A stretch of 59,803 nt of DNA from Bacillota bacterium. Its GTDB lineage: Bacteria > Bacillota > Clostridia > Lachnospirales > Lachnospiraceae. Positions 33,131 to 41,898 of this stretch are shown here, piece by piece; the first letter of the stretch is position 1; each line of letters begins with the position of its first letter. A program made the translations under genes and the position numbers. The notes under the pieces are model-generated. The model was given only the letters and a program-made list of their open reading frames with translations. It ran no database searches and had not been told where the DNA came from. The stretch spans positions 1 to 59,803 of the forward strand of contig JAEZNB010000007.1 of assembly GCA_023441965.1 (NCBI GenBank), written 5' to 3'.

Positions 33131-33890
33131 ATTCCCTCTCCGCAATTCTTTCAGCCTCTCTTCGAACACTGTGTAGTATATTTTTTCGCAACGCAAGAAA
33201 TTCTGCATCCTCGATCTGTCTTGGTCTTTTCAGTCCGATCGGATAGATTTCCTTGATTCTGCCGGGATTATCCGCTAAGACAACCACTCTGTCCGCAAAA
33301 TAAACAGCTTCCTCCACACTGTGCGTGATGAAGAATATCGTTTTGCGGGTTTCCTGCCAGATCAGCTCCAGTTCTTCCCGAAGCATATTGATGGTCTGCT
33401 TATCCAGGGCGGAAAAGGGCTCATCCATGAGTAAAATTTTACTGTCCAAAGTCAGTGCCCTTGCCAGTGAGACCCTCTGCTTCATACCACCGGAGATTTC
33501 ATGGATGGCATAATTTCGAAAATCCCAGAGATGTACCATCTTCAGATATTTCTCTGCCTTCCGCTCCTGTACTTCCTTAGGAAGACCGGCAAGCTTCATG
33601 CCAAATTTCACATTCTCCCATACATTCAGCCATGGATACAGGGCAGGCTCCTGAAAGATCACTGTCCGATCTGCTCCCGGCTCCTTGATCTCCTTACCCT
33701 CCAGATATATTTTACCGGAGGTTGGCTGTTCTAAGCCTGCTATGATATTCAAGAGGGTTGTCTTGCCGCAGCCGGAGGGACCAACAACACAGATGAACTC
33801 TCCCTCATCTACTTCCAGCTGAATATTCTGTAAGGTTTCCTTCGTCCCTCCGGGAAAGGCCTTACTTATATTTTTGATCTCTAAAAACAT
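33117..33890 (-). CDS. ABC importer ATPase (SsuB/TauB-like)
   Basis: 257 residues. Walker A 'GPSGCGKTT', Q-loop 'VIFQEPALYPWLNVWENV', signature 'ISGGMKQRVSLARAL', Walker B 'ILLMDEPFSALD' and switch 'FFITHSVEEAV'. The 'PALYPWLNV' Q-loop text is typical of the sulfonate/nitrate/taurine importer group. It pairs with the permease gene, which overlaps its end. Confidence 0.93.
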   Translation of the reverse strand: MFLEIKNISKAFPGGTKETLQNIQLEVDEGEFICVVGPSGCGKTTLLNIIAGLEQPTSGKIYLEGKEIKEPGADRTVIFQEPALYPWLNVWENVKFGMKLAGLPKEVQERKAEKYLKMVHLWDFRNYAIHEISGGMKQRVSLARALTLDSKILLMDEPFSALDKQTINMLREELELIWQETRKTIFFITHSVEEAVYFADRVVVLADNPGRIKEIYPIGLKRPRQIEDAEFLALRKNILHSVRREAERIAEREYDKK

Positions 33891-33918
33891 ACTGCCAGTG
33901 TCCTTTCCTTCCTATCAT

Positions 33919-33952
33919 GAGGCCTCCTCTTGATTTCTCTGTATGAGGCCTC
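33919..33952 (-). other. Intercistronic hairpin between binding-protein and ATPase genes
   Basis: Two GAGGCCTC palindromes (33919-33926, 33945-33952) can pair. No T-run follows, so it may act in RNA stability or partial attenuation, raising binding protein over ATPase. Confidence 0.4.
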
Positions 33953-34025
33953 GTCCATACGTTTCTCCGGTTATATGGCATCCATATCTGTTCTTCCTGC
34001 CTCTTAGACAGGCTGGAATCATCCC

Positions 34026-35036
34026 TTATTCCTTCCGGTTACCGGATAGGGCAGCTTCAAACAGCTCATCCTCCGGCAGTTTACTGATGAAGCCCTGATC
34101 AATACCGATTTCTCCAAAGGCACGGATTGCATCAGGAGAAATATCTACCGTGACCGCAAGTCTTTGGAAGGCGCTTTTCATGATGTCCGGCGCTATGCTC
34201 TTCCCTGTTACCGCTTCAATCTGCCTATTAATGATCTCTATCGCCTGATCCGTCTCCTGATTGACATAAAGGGTCGCTTCCTTATGTAACATAAGGAAGG
34301 CCTCTACGATATCGGGATGCTCTTTATAGAAATCATAGTTTGCAATAACGACTGCCGTAGGATACTGCCCCTTCATAAATACTTCCTCTTGATCAAGAAC
34401 AATCTTGGCATCACATTGCTTCTCCAGTATACTACCCCACGGCTCCGGTGGTAAGGCAGCATCAATCTGTCCCTGCTCAAGTAAGCCTTGCAGATCAGCA
34501 TTTGCTACTGCTACGACCTCTACCGTGCCTCCCTCCGATTTTGCCGACAAGCCATGATCCTTCAGCAGCTGTAACAGGCACAGATGCTGGGTATTACCCA
34601 ACTGGGGAATCGCCACCTTCTTACCGCTTAGATCGGCTACCGAGCTAATCTCTGAGTCCTTGCTCTTAAGCAGAACCGCCCCAGCATCACAGGCATTGGC
34701 TATGATTCTGATGTCTCCCTTGGATTTTACATAAGCATTCATAGCCGGAACAGGACCGATATAACCCAAATCGACTTCACCGGCAAACATAGCCTCAATC
34801 TCTGCCGGGCCAGCATTAAAAGCAAGCCAAGAAACCTCGCAATCCGCCCCCAGCTTCTTCTCCAGACTCCCCTGCTCCTTCATAATCAGAGCCTGACTAT
34901 GGGTGATATTGGGGAAATACGCTACTCTGACCTGGGTCTTTCCCTCCTTTGCCTTATTACAGCCTGAGCATAGAAGCAATACAGAGAGAAGAATACCCAG
35001 ATACACTAATTGCTTTCTCATTATGATCTTAACCAT
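34026..35036 (-). CDS. ABC importer substrate-binding lipoprotein (SsuA/TauA-like)
   Basis: 336 residues. A signal peptide and lipobox 'LLLCSGC' anchor it by lipid. Text such as 'RVAYFPNITHSQALIMKEQG', 'WLAFNAGPAEIEAMFAGEVD', 'LGYIGPVPAMNAYV' and 'ALPPEPWGS' is that of the sulfonate/nitrate/taurine binding family. Given cysD and cysNC in the same operon, sulfate or a sulfur-containing ester or sulfonate is likely. The start is unsure between ATG 35036 and ATG 35021. Confidence 0.9.
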   Translation of the reverse strand: MVKIIMRKQLVYLGILLSVLLLCSGCNKAKEGKTQVRVAYFPNITHSQALIMKEQGSLEKKLGADCEVSWLAFNAGPAEIEAMFAGEVDLGYIGPVPAMNAYVKSKGDIRIIANACDAGAVLLKSKDSEISSVADLSGKKVAIPQLGNTQHLCLLQLLKDHGLSAKSEGGTVEVVAVANADLQGLLEQGQIDAALPPEPWGSILEKQCDAKIVLDQEEVFMKGQYPTAVVIANYDFYKEHPDIVEAFLMLHKEATLYVNQETDQAIEIINRQIEAVTGKSIAPDIMKSAFQRLAVTVDISPDAIRAFGEIGIDQGFISKLPEDELFEAALSGNRKE

Positions 35037-35057
35037 ACCTTTCTGAATAGATTTATA

Positions 35058-36884
35058 TCAATGAATATACTTCTCCAATAAGCGAAGGATGGCATCCACC
35101 GAATCGTTGATGGAGCTTTGACTGGTATCAATCGTGATCTGGGGATTCACAGGGGCTTCATAAGGGCTGGATATACCGGTAAAATTCGGGATTTCTCCTA
35201 AGCGCGCCTTCTGATATAGCCCCTTCACATCCCGTTTCTCACAGACTTCTATTGGGGTACTCACATAGACCTCGATAAAGCTCTCCCCGATGATGGCTTT
35301 CGCATTCTCCCTGTCTCTGATATAGGGTGAGATAAAGGCTGTCAGCACAATCAGACCGGCATCATTCATCAGCTTCGCCACCTCTGCGACCCGCCTGATA
35401 TTCTCTATCCTGTCCTTCTCCTTAAAGCCAAGGTTTTTGTTTAACCCAAGGCGGATGTTGTCACCGTCCAGCAGCATGGTATGCTTTCCCATCGCATACA
35501 GGCACAGCTCCAGCGCATTGGCAAGGGTGGATTTGCCGGAGCCGGACAGACCGGTAAACCATATGGTAACCGGCTTCTGACCCTTCTGACCGGCTCGCAT
35601 CACCTTAGTCACGTCCAGCTTCTGCCAGCTTAAATTATCAGAACGTCTTAGGGAATGCTCAATTACACCACAGGCACAGGTCATATTCGTGATCCGGTCA
35701 ATCAAGATCAATCCGCCAAGAGCCTTATTGTTTTTGAACTCATCAAAAACAATTTTATCCATAACAGAGATATCACAGGATGTAAGATCGTTCTTCCGAA
35801 TCTGGTCGGCAGCAATATGTTCCCCGCTATTTATCTCTACCTTGTATTTGATATTCAATACAACTGCCGGAATCATTCTCGTTCCGACCTTCAGATAATA
35901 ATCTCTGCCGGGTATCAGGCTCTCCTCTGACATCCAAAGAAGGGTGGCTGTAAAAAGGTTACTTACCTGCAAGGTCGTATCCTTCGTAAATACACAGCCT
36001 CTGGATACATCCACTTCCCGATCCAGTTGCAGGGTAACAGGCTGTCCCTCCACTGCAGTCTCTGCCTCTTTGTCTGTAATATAGATCGCTTTCACATGGG
36101 CTGTTTCCCTGCTCGGTAATACCGTAATTTCAGAGCCTACCGTGATCTCTCCGCTTTCAATCTGACCTTGGAAGCCCCGGAAGGTATGGTTGGGTCTGCT
36201 GACTCTCTGCACAGGCATGATGAAGTCCTTCTTCCCGCCCCTTGAGCCAATCTCTACTGTTTCCAGATAGTCCAGCAAGGCCTTACCCTGATACCAAGGG
36301 GTTCTTGCCGATGTCCCGGTTACATTGTCCCCCACAGTGGCTGATACCGGTATCACATAGATGCTTTCAAAATGAAATTCTTCCTGCATTCTGATGATAT
36401 CATTCTTAATATTCTCAAATTGATTCTGATCATATTCGATGAGGTCCATCTTGTTGATTGCAAATACAGCATGCCTGATGCCCATCAGTGAACAGATTCT
36501 TGCATGCCTCTTTGTTTGAATCAAAAGGCCTCTCGTCGCATCCACCAGTATGACTGCCAGGTCAGCATAAGAAGCACCTACTGCCATATTGCGGGTATAT
36601 TCCTCGTGACCGGGTGTATCTGCCACGATAAAGCTTCTTCTATCAGTTGTAAAGTAGCGATAGGCCACATCAATGGTAATCCCTTGTTCCCGTTCTGCCA
36701 TTAAGCCATCCAGCAATAAAGAATAATCGATCCCCTGATCTCTGCTTCCCAGCTTACTGTCCAGCTCCAATGCCCTTGCCTGATCTGCAAAGAGCAGCTT
36801 GGCATCATATAACATGTGTCCGATGAGCGTAGACTTCCCATCATCTACGCTGCCGCAGGTAATGAATTTCAGTAGTCCCTTCAT
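35058..36884 (-). CDS. cysNC: Bifunctional CysN-CysC: ATP sulfurylase GTPase subunit fused to APS kinase
   Basis: 608 residues. Residues 1 to about 420 are the EF-Tu-like GTPase subunit of ATP sulfurylase (G1 'GSVDDGKST', 'VADTPGHEEY', 'NKMD'). Residues about 440-608 are APS kinase, with P-loop 'GLSGSGKST' at 445-453, 'LLDGDNIRLGLNKNLGF' and 'FISPYIRDRENA', containing the phosphorylated-Ser region. Together with CysD it converts sulfate to APS and then PAPS. I chose ATG 36884 (GAGAGGGG upstream), one base after the cysD stop; the 48-residue extension lies in cysD and is false. Confidence 0.96.
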   Translation of the reverse strand: MKGLLKFITCGSVDDGKSTLIGHMLYDAKLLFADQARALELDSKLGSRDQGIDYSLLLDGLMAEREQGITIDVAYRYFTTDRRSFIVADTPGHEEYTRNMAVGASYADLAVILVDATRGLLIQTKRHARICSLMGIRHAVFAINKMDLIEYDQNQFENIKNDIIRMQEEFHFESIYVIPVSATVGDNVTGTSARTPWYQGKALLDYLETVEIGSRGGKKDFIMPVQRVSRPNHTFRGFQGQIESGEITVGSEITVLPSRETAHVKAIYITDKEAETAVEGQPVTLQLDREVDVSRGCVFTKDTTLQVSNLFTATLLWMSEESLIPGRDYYLKVGTRMIPAVVLNIKYKVEINSGEHIAADQIRKNDLTSCDISVMDKIVFDEFKNNKALGGLILIDRITNMTCACGVIEHSLRRSDNLSWQKLDVTKVMRAGQKGQKPVTIWFTGLSGSGKSTLANALELCLYAMGKHTMLLDGDNIRLGLNKNLGFKEKDRIENIRRVAEVAKLMNDAGLIVLTAFISPYIRDRENAKAIIGESFIEVYVSTPIEVCEKRDVKGLYQKARLGEIPNFTGISSPYEAPVNPQITIDTSQSSINDSVDAILRLLEKYIH

Positions 36885-36885
36885 G

Positions 36886-37821
36886 CTAGAAATACCCCTC
36901 TCTTTTGCGTCTTTCCATGCTGCCGGCTGCTTCATGATCAATGACTCTGCTTGTCCGCTCCGAGGATATGGCACCCTTCGTCTCCTCAATGATCGCCTCC
37001 AGAGTATCTGCATCTGATCGCACCCCACCGGTCAAGGGATAACAGCCCAAGGTCCGAAAACGAACCTTCAGCAGCTGCACTTCTTCGCCCGGATATAGCT
37101 TCATCCTGTCATCGTCTACCATAATGATGTTTTCCTCCCGGTAGACCACCGGCCGTTCCTTCGCATAATACAGGGGAACGATCTCTATTCTCTCCCTTCG
37201 AATATATTGCCAAATATCTGTTTCAGTCCAATTGGACAGAGGGAAGACCCGAATGCTTTCTCCCTTAGCAATCCTGGTGTTATATAATTTCCACATCTCC
37301 GGTCTCTGGTTCTTCGGATCCCAGGCTTGGGCTTCATTACGGAAGGAAAAGATTCTTTCCTTGGCACGGGACTTCTCCTCATCTCTTCTGCCGCCTCCGA
37401 ACGCAGCCGTAAAATTGTATTTTTTTAACGCAGCCTTTAAGGCCTGTGTCTTCATAATATCGGTATAAGCAGAGCCATGATCAAAGGGATTGATATTTTG
37501 CCTGATACCCTCTTCATTCCGATATACAAGCAGCTCCAGTCCATACTCCTTAGCCTTCCTATCCCTGAACTCTATCATTTCTTTGAACTTCCAACCGGTA
37601 TCGATATGCAACAGGGGAAAGGGGATTTTTTCAGGATAAAAGGCCTTGAGGGCCAGATGAAGCATTACAGAACTATCCTTACCTATGGAATACAGCATTA
37701 CCGGTCTTTCACATTCCGCTGCCACTTCCCGCATAATATAGATTGCTTCTGCCTCCAACTCATCAAGACGGGACTGAACCTGATCTTCGTAGTCATACCA
37801 TTGATTTACATAATTAGACAT
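36886..37821 (-). CDS. cysD: Sulfate adenylyltransferase catalytic subunit
   Basis: 311 residues. The PAPS-reductase-like ATP-binding loop 'YSIGKDSSVMLHLALKAF' is clear, with 'LLHIDTGWKFKEMIEFRD' and 'AAFGGGRRDEEKSRAKERIF' (split as AAFGGGRRDEE, KSRAKERIFSF). It forms ATP sulfurylase with CysN and makes APS. ATG 37821 follows GAGG; a TTG at 37842 is in frame but overlaps the site. First gene of the operon cysD-cysNC-binding protein-ATPase-permease. Confidence 0.96.
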   Translation of the reverse strand: MSNYVNQWYDYEDQVQSRLDELEAEAIYIMREVAAECERPVMLYSIGKDSSVMLHLALKAFYPEKIPFPLLHIDTGWKFKEMIEFRDRKAKEYGLELLVYRNEEGIRQNINPFDHGSAYTDIMKTQALKAALKKYNFTAAFGGGRRDEEKSRAKERIFSFRNEAQAWDPKNQRPEMWKLYNTRIAKGESIRVFPLSNWTETDIWQYIRRERIEIVPLYYAKERPVVYREENIIMVDDDRMKLYPGEEVQLLKVRFRTLGCYPLTGGVRSDADTLEAIIEETKGAISSERTSRVIDHEAAGSMERRKREGYF

Positions 37822-37862
37822 ATTCCATACCTCGATCTCCAAAAACCACTATATTAATTGAA

Positions 37863-37891
37863 ATTATACCTTATGCCAGCCGCATTCACAA
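37863..37891 (-). promoter_or_regulatory. Promoter of the cysD operon, with upstream AT repeats
   Basis: TTGTGA (37886-37891), 17-base spacer, TATAAT (37863-37868). Just upstream are short direct repeats (CATACAAAT twice, ATATGAT twice) that could hold a regulator. Confidence 0.65.
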
Positions 37892-37949
37892 TCATATTTT
37901 ATCATATTTGTATGATTTGTATGAATTCGTAATTTTCTGTCATTCCAAT

Positions 37950-37995
37950 AAAAAAGTACCGGCACTGAGTCCACCTACACCCACTGCCGGTATCC
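37950..37995 (-). terminator. Terminator of the small membrane-protein gene
   Basis: The stem GATACCGGCA / TGCCGGTAC is followed by six T on the minus strand. Confidence 0.7.
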
Positions 37996-38087
37996 TTGAA
38001 TAGAATCATCTTCACGCATATATTTTACTTCCACCACTTCATCATCCAATTAATTAACACCGCTCACATATTCGAAAAGTACATTAA

Positions 38088-38424
38088 TTAATTAGAATTA
38101 TCATCATCTTTTTCTTCTATTTTATCCTCAACTATCGTAATATCTTTTTCATCATACTCTATGGGTTCCCCATTTAATTTATAATCTATTCTCTTTAAGT
38201 GTGTGATAATTTGTCCTAACGCATAAATAAATACGATATAATGGTACTTCCAATCATTAATGCAATCGAGTAAATATTCTACTATAATATATATTTTTGT
38301 CGTCAAAATAAGTATCCTGTAGCTCGCTAAAGGTCATTAATAACCATATTACACCTACTGTGATTCCAGTAAAAGCTAATATACCTGCTAAAACTTTCAG
38401 TTTATCATCAATATTCTTATACAT
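38088..38424 (-). pseudogene. Small two-helix membrane protein, broken by a one-base frameshift
   Basis: A good start (AAAGGAG, ATG 38422-38424) opens MYKNIDDKLKVLAGILAFTG..., with a clear membrane helix, but stops at 38257. A second frame (38306 to 38088) has no start site of its own. It continues with a second hydrophobic stretch, 'YHYIVFIYALGQIITHLKRI', and an acidic tail. Joined near the CAAAAAT run (about 38290) they give one protein of about 111 residues, typical of clostridial two-helix proteins. The span, 337 bp, is one base off a multiple of three. It may be a real mutation, phase variation or a sequencing error. Confidence 0.6.
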
Positions 38425-38563
38425 AAATAGCTCCTTTCATTCGTATTTTTCCTTTATTATACATCTGGCACTAATATTTTACAATATAATTCACCACTTA
38501 CTTTCATCTATCTGATCCATATATAAAAGGATCCTTGTAATTCAAGGATCCCTAATCAAAAAA

Positions 38564-39325
38564 CTAATTAATTCCCAACAACCTACAATAGTCTCTTTCC
38601 GCTTCGATGACACGCTCCGCGACAAATTCTATCAGGGTGTCTATATCAAGCTGATTGATCTGCTGTGATAAGGTTAGTGCCTGGAAATATTCCTTACGAA
38701 GCTCCGGCATAATCGAAGTTACTGCATAACCTTCATGGACTAAGATAAGATTCATGAAAAGCCTTGCGATTCTTCCATTCCCAGCCTTGAAGGGATGGAT
38801 ATCCAGTAAGCGTTTATGACATATGGCTGCAAATTCTATGGGATGCAGAAAGCGTATGGAGCTCTGCATCTGATTCATAAAGTGCTCCATGAAATGTGCT
38901 ACCTCCTCCGGCTTCGGAGGCTGTAGCTTGCCTCCTTCCGAAGCATCCGTGCATGTTCTATACTGTCCTGCCTCTGCCGGATCAAGCTCCTGATAGAATA
39001 TATAGTGCAGCATCTTGATGGCGGCTTCCGAGATCATCAGCTCTTCGGATCCGGCAAGAGTAAGCATATAATCGTAAGCCTCTGCATAGCAGGATGCCTC
39101 AACATAATCTTTCATGGACTTATCACCTAATCTAAGGCCATCCTTAAGCAAGCTCATTGTCTCTGTCATCGTAAGCTCATTTCCCGCAAGCGCATTGCTG
39201 CTATAGGTGAAAGATGTTCTATAGAATTGGTCTATCTCCTTTAACTGCTCTGAACTGACCGGTCTATTCTTTTCTATTAATCTTTTATATTCGTCTGCTT
39301 TCTCAAACAGTTCTTGCTTTTTCAT
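38564..39325 (-). CDS. Fic-domain protein (AMP transferase-like)
   Basis: 253 residues. The Fic active-site loop is complete: 'HPFKAGNGRIARLFMNLIL' (HPFxxGNGRxxR), so target hydroxyl AMPylation is possible. The N-terminal inhibitory helix normally reads S/T-x-x-x-E-G/N; here it is 'SSNALAGNELT', with Ala where the inhibitory Glu should be. The start ATG 39325 is supported by GAGGTG; the 41-residue extension to 39448 lacks a site. No antitoxin gene is adjacent. It lies downstream of ssrA. Confidence 0.88.
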   Translation of the reverse strand: MKKQELFEKADEYKRLIEKNRPVSSEQLKEIDQFYRTSFTYSSNALAGNELTMTETMSLLKDGLRLGDKSMKDYVEASCYAEAYDYMLTLAGSEELMISEAAIKMLHYIFYQELDPAEAGQYRTCTDASEGGKLQPPKPEEVAHFMEHFMNQMQSSIRFLHPIEFAAICHKRLLDIHPFKAGNGRIARLFMNLILVHEGYAVTSIMPELRKEYFQALTLSQQINQLDIDTLIEFVAERVIEAERDYCRLLGIN

Positions 39326-39542
39326 TCGATTTATCACCTCATCCTTGAAATTAGAGTACACCACTATATATGTATAAGACATGGCCGTTACCATATGAAT
39401 AACGATGCCTTCAGAATTCATTATAACAAGCATCTTGTGGTGTGTCACGGATTAACTCATCGGAGCTACGATTTCATCCCATCTCATTCATTCTATTGTT
39501 AAGGGTATTGGCTTATCATGCTATTGAACTGTTATAATCAAG

Positions 39543-39580
39543 AAAAAACGGGAAAGCCTTATTTCTAAGGTTTCCCGTTA
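39543..39580 (-). terminator. Terminator of the tmRNA gene
   Basis: The stem AACGGGAAACCTTA / AAGGCTTTCCCGTT is followed by a T-run on the minus strand. Confidence 0.85.
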
Positions 39581-39591
39581 ACTAATTCTGA

Positions 39592-39951
39592 TGGAGCTGA
39601 GGGGAGTTGAACCCCTGTCCGAAAGCCCTTCCATTGCCGCTTCTCCCATTACAGTCTATCTTTTATGCGAACCCGAAGTTCGCTGTTCCCTCCGTCGGAC
39701 GCCGGTAGACAGGCTTCCGATTTCGGTAGCTTCATAAGTCTTCCACCCTCTCAAAGCTTTGAAGATGGAGGTCCCCGCTAATTTGATGCCGAGGTCTTAA
39801 GCCGCGAGTTACTTAAGGTCGACAGCTGCCACTAGGCAGCGTACGCTAAATTATCGTCTGCGTTTATCTTTAATTCTAAGTTGGTGACGCAGTCCTAGTC
39901 TGCGAATGGCTACCGCAATTTCACAACCCCCGTCGAAACCAGTACAACCCC
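39592..39951 (-). ncRNA. ssrA: Transfer-messenger RNA
   Basis: About 360 nt. The 5' end GGGGTTG pairs with the 3' CAGCTCC plus discriminator A; CCA is not encoded. The tRNA-like part shows 'GGTTTCGACGGGG' near the 5' end and 'GGGTTCAACTCCC' (T-arm) near the 3' end. The tag frame ends GAT AAT TTA GCG TAC GCT GCC TAG, giving a tag ending ...NADDNLAYAA, a normal clostridial proteolysis tag. It rescues stalled ribosomes with SmpB, encoded 2 kb upstream on the same strand. Confidence 0.96.
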
Positions 39952-40103
39952 GTTAGGTTTTGTTTGGTTCACAGACGCATGTATTATACTAATATAATTA
40001 TATCATATTGTCAAGGAATCGGCTACATATTATTCTGAATTCATCTGCCAATGCTTCCATTTTTTCCGATATCCATGCTCCGATCATCTTAAGAATATGC
40101 TTC

Positions 40104-40769
40104 CTAATGGATATCCTCCAGGAATGGCTGAAGTATTCCATGCAGCTTCTCGCTATGTACCACATAACTCATATGGCTCTCCCCCTCCAGTATCTGAAGA
40201 GTACTGTTCGGGATCTGCTCCGCTATGTGCCTCGTATGGGCTTCATAAATCATATCCTTACTGCCGGCCAGTACCAGTGTAGGGATTGTAATCCCGGCAA
40301 GCTGCTCGTCCGTAATATCCGGCTGTGTCAATATCATCTTGAGCTTCCTGCTTCTGGTGATCTGATAAATGATACGTATCAGTATAAGGTATCCCTTCTT
40401 TACTCCCTTCGGCCACAGATTGGCTCCGCTGATTATAAGTCTGGAGAGAAGCTCAGGGTATCGTATGGCTATCAGGAGTCCTATGATACCTCCATCACTA
40501 AAACCATACAGAGCAGTCCCCTGTAAGCCAAGCTCCCTGATGAAGGCTGCGATATCCTCCGCCATATCCATATAGTTAAGCTGCTTCACCCGACTGCTCT
40601 TCCCATGGCCCCGGCTGTCAATCGCATATACCGTATACCTGTCGGAAAGCTGCCCGATCAGTACATCAAATATCTCATGGCTCTCACTGTTTCCATGGAG
40701 CAGAAGGATCGGTGCTCCCTGTCCTGTTATCTCATAGTAAAGTGTAGTACCATTCACCTGAATATACAT
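40104..40769 (-). CDS. Alpha/beta-fold hydrolase
   Basis: 221 residues, soluble. Oxyanion region 'LLLHGNSESHEIF', 'YAIDSRGHGKSS', nucleophile elbow 'GFSDGG', Asp in 'LVLAGSKDMIYEAH' and His in 'LEGESHMSYV' give a full triad. Substrate unknown. ATG 40769 has AAAGGG about ten bases upstream; an in-frame ATG at 40787 sits in that site. It lies between smpB and ssrA. Confidence 0.87.
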   Translation of the reverse strand: MYIQVNGTTLYYEITGQGAPILLLHGNSESHEIFDVLIGQLSDRYTVYAIDSRGHGKSSRVKQLNYMDMAEDIAAFIRELGLQGTALYGFSDGGIIGLLIAIRYPELLSRLIISGANLWPKGVKKGYLILIRIIYQITRSRKLKMILTQPDITDEQLAGITIPTLVLAGSKDMIYEAHTRHIAEQIPNSTLQILEGESHMSYVVHSEKLHGILQPFLEDIH

Positions 40770-40806
40770 GAAGCTCATCCCTTTCAAATGAAAAACACAG
40801 CAGCTG

Positions 40807-41337
40807 TTAAAACTTAAGTGTTATATACCTCTTACGGCTGTTATCAACTGAGGTGTTGATCTCTATCTCATGGTCCGCATTGATATATGCGTAGTTTCCG
40901 TGGTTCACACCGGAAGGGCAATTATAACAGCGCTTACCATCGTCCTCTACTAAACATTCTACCAGCTCTCCGCTGTCAGCAAAGGTTTTATGTACGCAGT
41001 CGATATATGCTGCCAGGCTACTGCAGAATACCATAGGAATGATTTCAAAGCCATATCTGCACAGATCAATGGTATCCTCTACCTTAAAGCTTTTATCATC
41101 CAGGCAGCCTTCAATACGATCCACAGTCTCATGTAATACGGTTATGGAGATCAGCTTTTTATCCATATCAAAAGTAAATACACTGTCTTCTCCTGAGTCC
41201 TTCAATATGGCTGTTCCGTTTTCAAGCTCTTCTTCCAGTAAATCCTGATAGATATGACTAAGTATATCTTTTACCTGCTCATAATCCATACCCAGGGTAA
41301 TCCCCTTACCCTTGATGTGAAAACCAATATAGTTCAT
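40807..41337 (-). CDS. Hypothetical protein, 176 residues
   Basis: Soluble, mixed charge, with several Cys near the C-terminus ('GKRCYNCPSGVNHGNYAYIN') and 'FCSSLAAYIDCVHK' in the middle. The CxxC could bind metal. I recognise no family. Codon use is like its neighbours. It is 18 bp upstream of nothing coupled but follows smpB in the same direction. Confidence 0.65.
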   Translation of the reverse strand: MNYIGFHIKGKGITLGMDYEQVKDILSHIYQDLLEEELENGTAILKDSGEDSVFTFDMDKKLISITVLHETVDRIEGCLDDKSFKVEDTIDLCRYGFEIIPMVFCSSLAAYIDCVHKTFADSGELVECLVEDDGKRCYNCPSGVNHGNYAYINADHEIEINTSVDNSRKRYITLKF

Positions 41338-41433
41338 CCTTTGATACCTCTCTTATCCTTTGATTAAAATGTGTTGGCCTATAGCCTGTGAGGCTTTGCC
41401 ATAGGGAAGCGGAAAACGCTTCGGGATATATTG

Positions 41434-41898
41434 CTAATACAGGTTCTTTACCTTAAAATCCTTTTCAGCTTCCCTTCTCATATCCTTCTTCGCGATATCC
41501 TCCCGCTTATCATAGAGCTTCTTACCACGGGCCAGGCCGATCTCCACCTTTACCAGACTTCCCTTAAAATAAATCTGTAGCGGCACCAGGGTATACCCCT
41601 TCTGGGCAAGCTGCCCACTGATCTTATTGATCTGGAATTTATGAAGCAGGAGCTTTCTCACCCTTAAGGGATCCTTGTTAAAAATGTTCCCCTTCTCGTA
41701 TGGGCTGATGTGCATGCCGTAGATAAAGACCTCCCCCTTTTCGATTCGAAGGAAGGATTCCTTGATGCTGCATTTGCCCATACGAAGGGACTTCACTTCC
41801 GTGCCATGTAAAGCGATGCCCGCCTCGTACTTATCCTCAATAAAGTAGTCAAAATAAGCCTTCTTATTATTTGCTACCAGTTTTATATTTTCCCCCAC
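41434..41898 (-). CDS. smpB: SsrA-binding protein
   Basis: 154 residues. The family start 'NNKKAYFDYFIEDKYEAGI' with 'LHGTEVKSLRMGKCSIKESF', 'HISPYEKGNIFNKDPLRVRK' and the basic C-terminus 'KKLYDKREDIAKKDMRREAE' are diagnostic. It brings tmRNA into stalled ribosomes. Start is GTG 41898 with GAGG, directly after the rnr stop codon. Confidence 0.96.
   Translation of the reverse strand: MGENIKLVANNKKAYFDYFIEDKYEAGIALHGTEVKSLRMGKCSIKESFLRIEKGEVFIYGMHISPYEKGNIFNKDPLRVRKLLLHKFQINKISGQLAQKGYTLVPLQIYFKGSLVKVEIGLARGKKLYDKREDIAKKDMRREAEKDFKVKNLY

Noticed and set aside
32360..37842. Plain assimilatory sulfate reduction operon
   Set aside because: It cannot be excluded, but no PAPS/APS reductase or sulfite reductase is present in the window, and the neighbouring sulfotransferase gives a direct use for PAPS.
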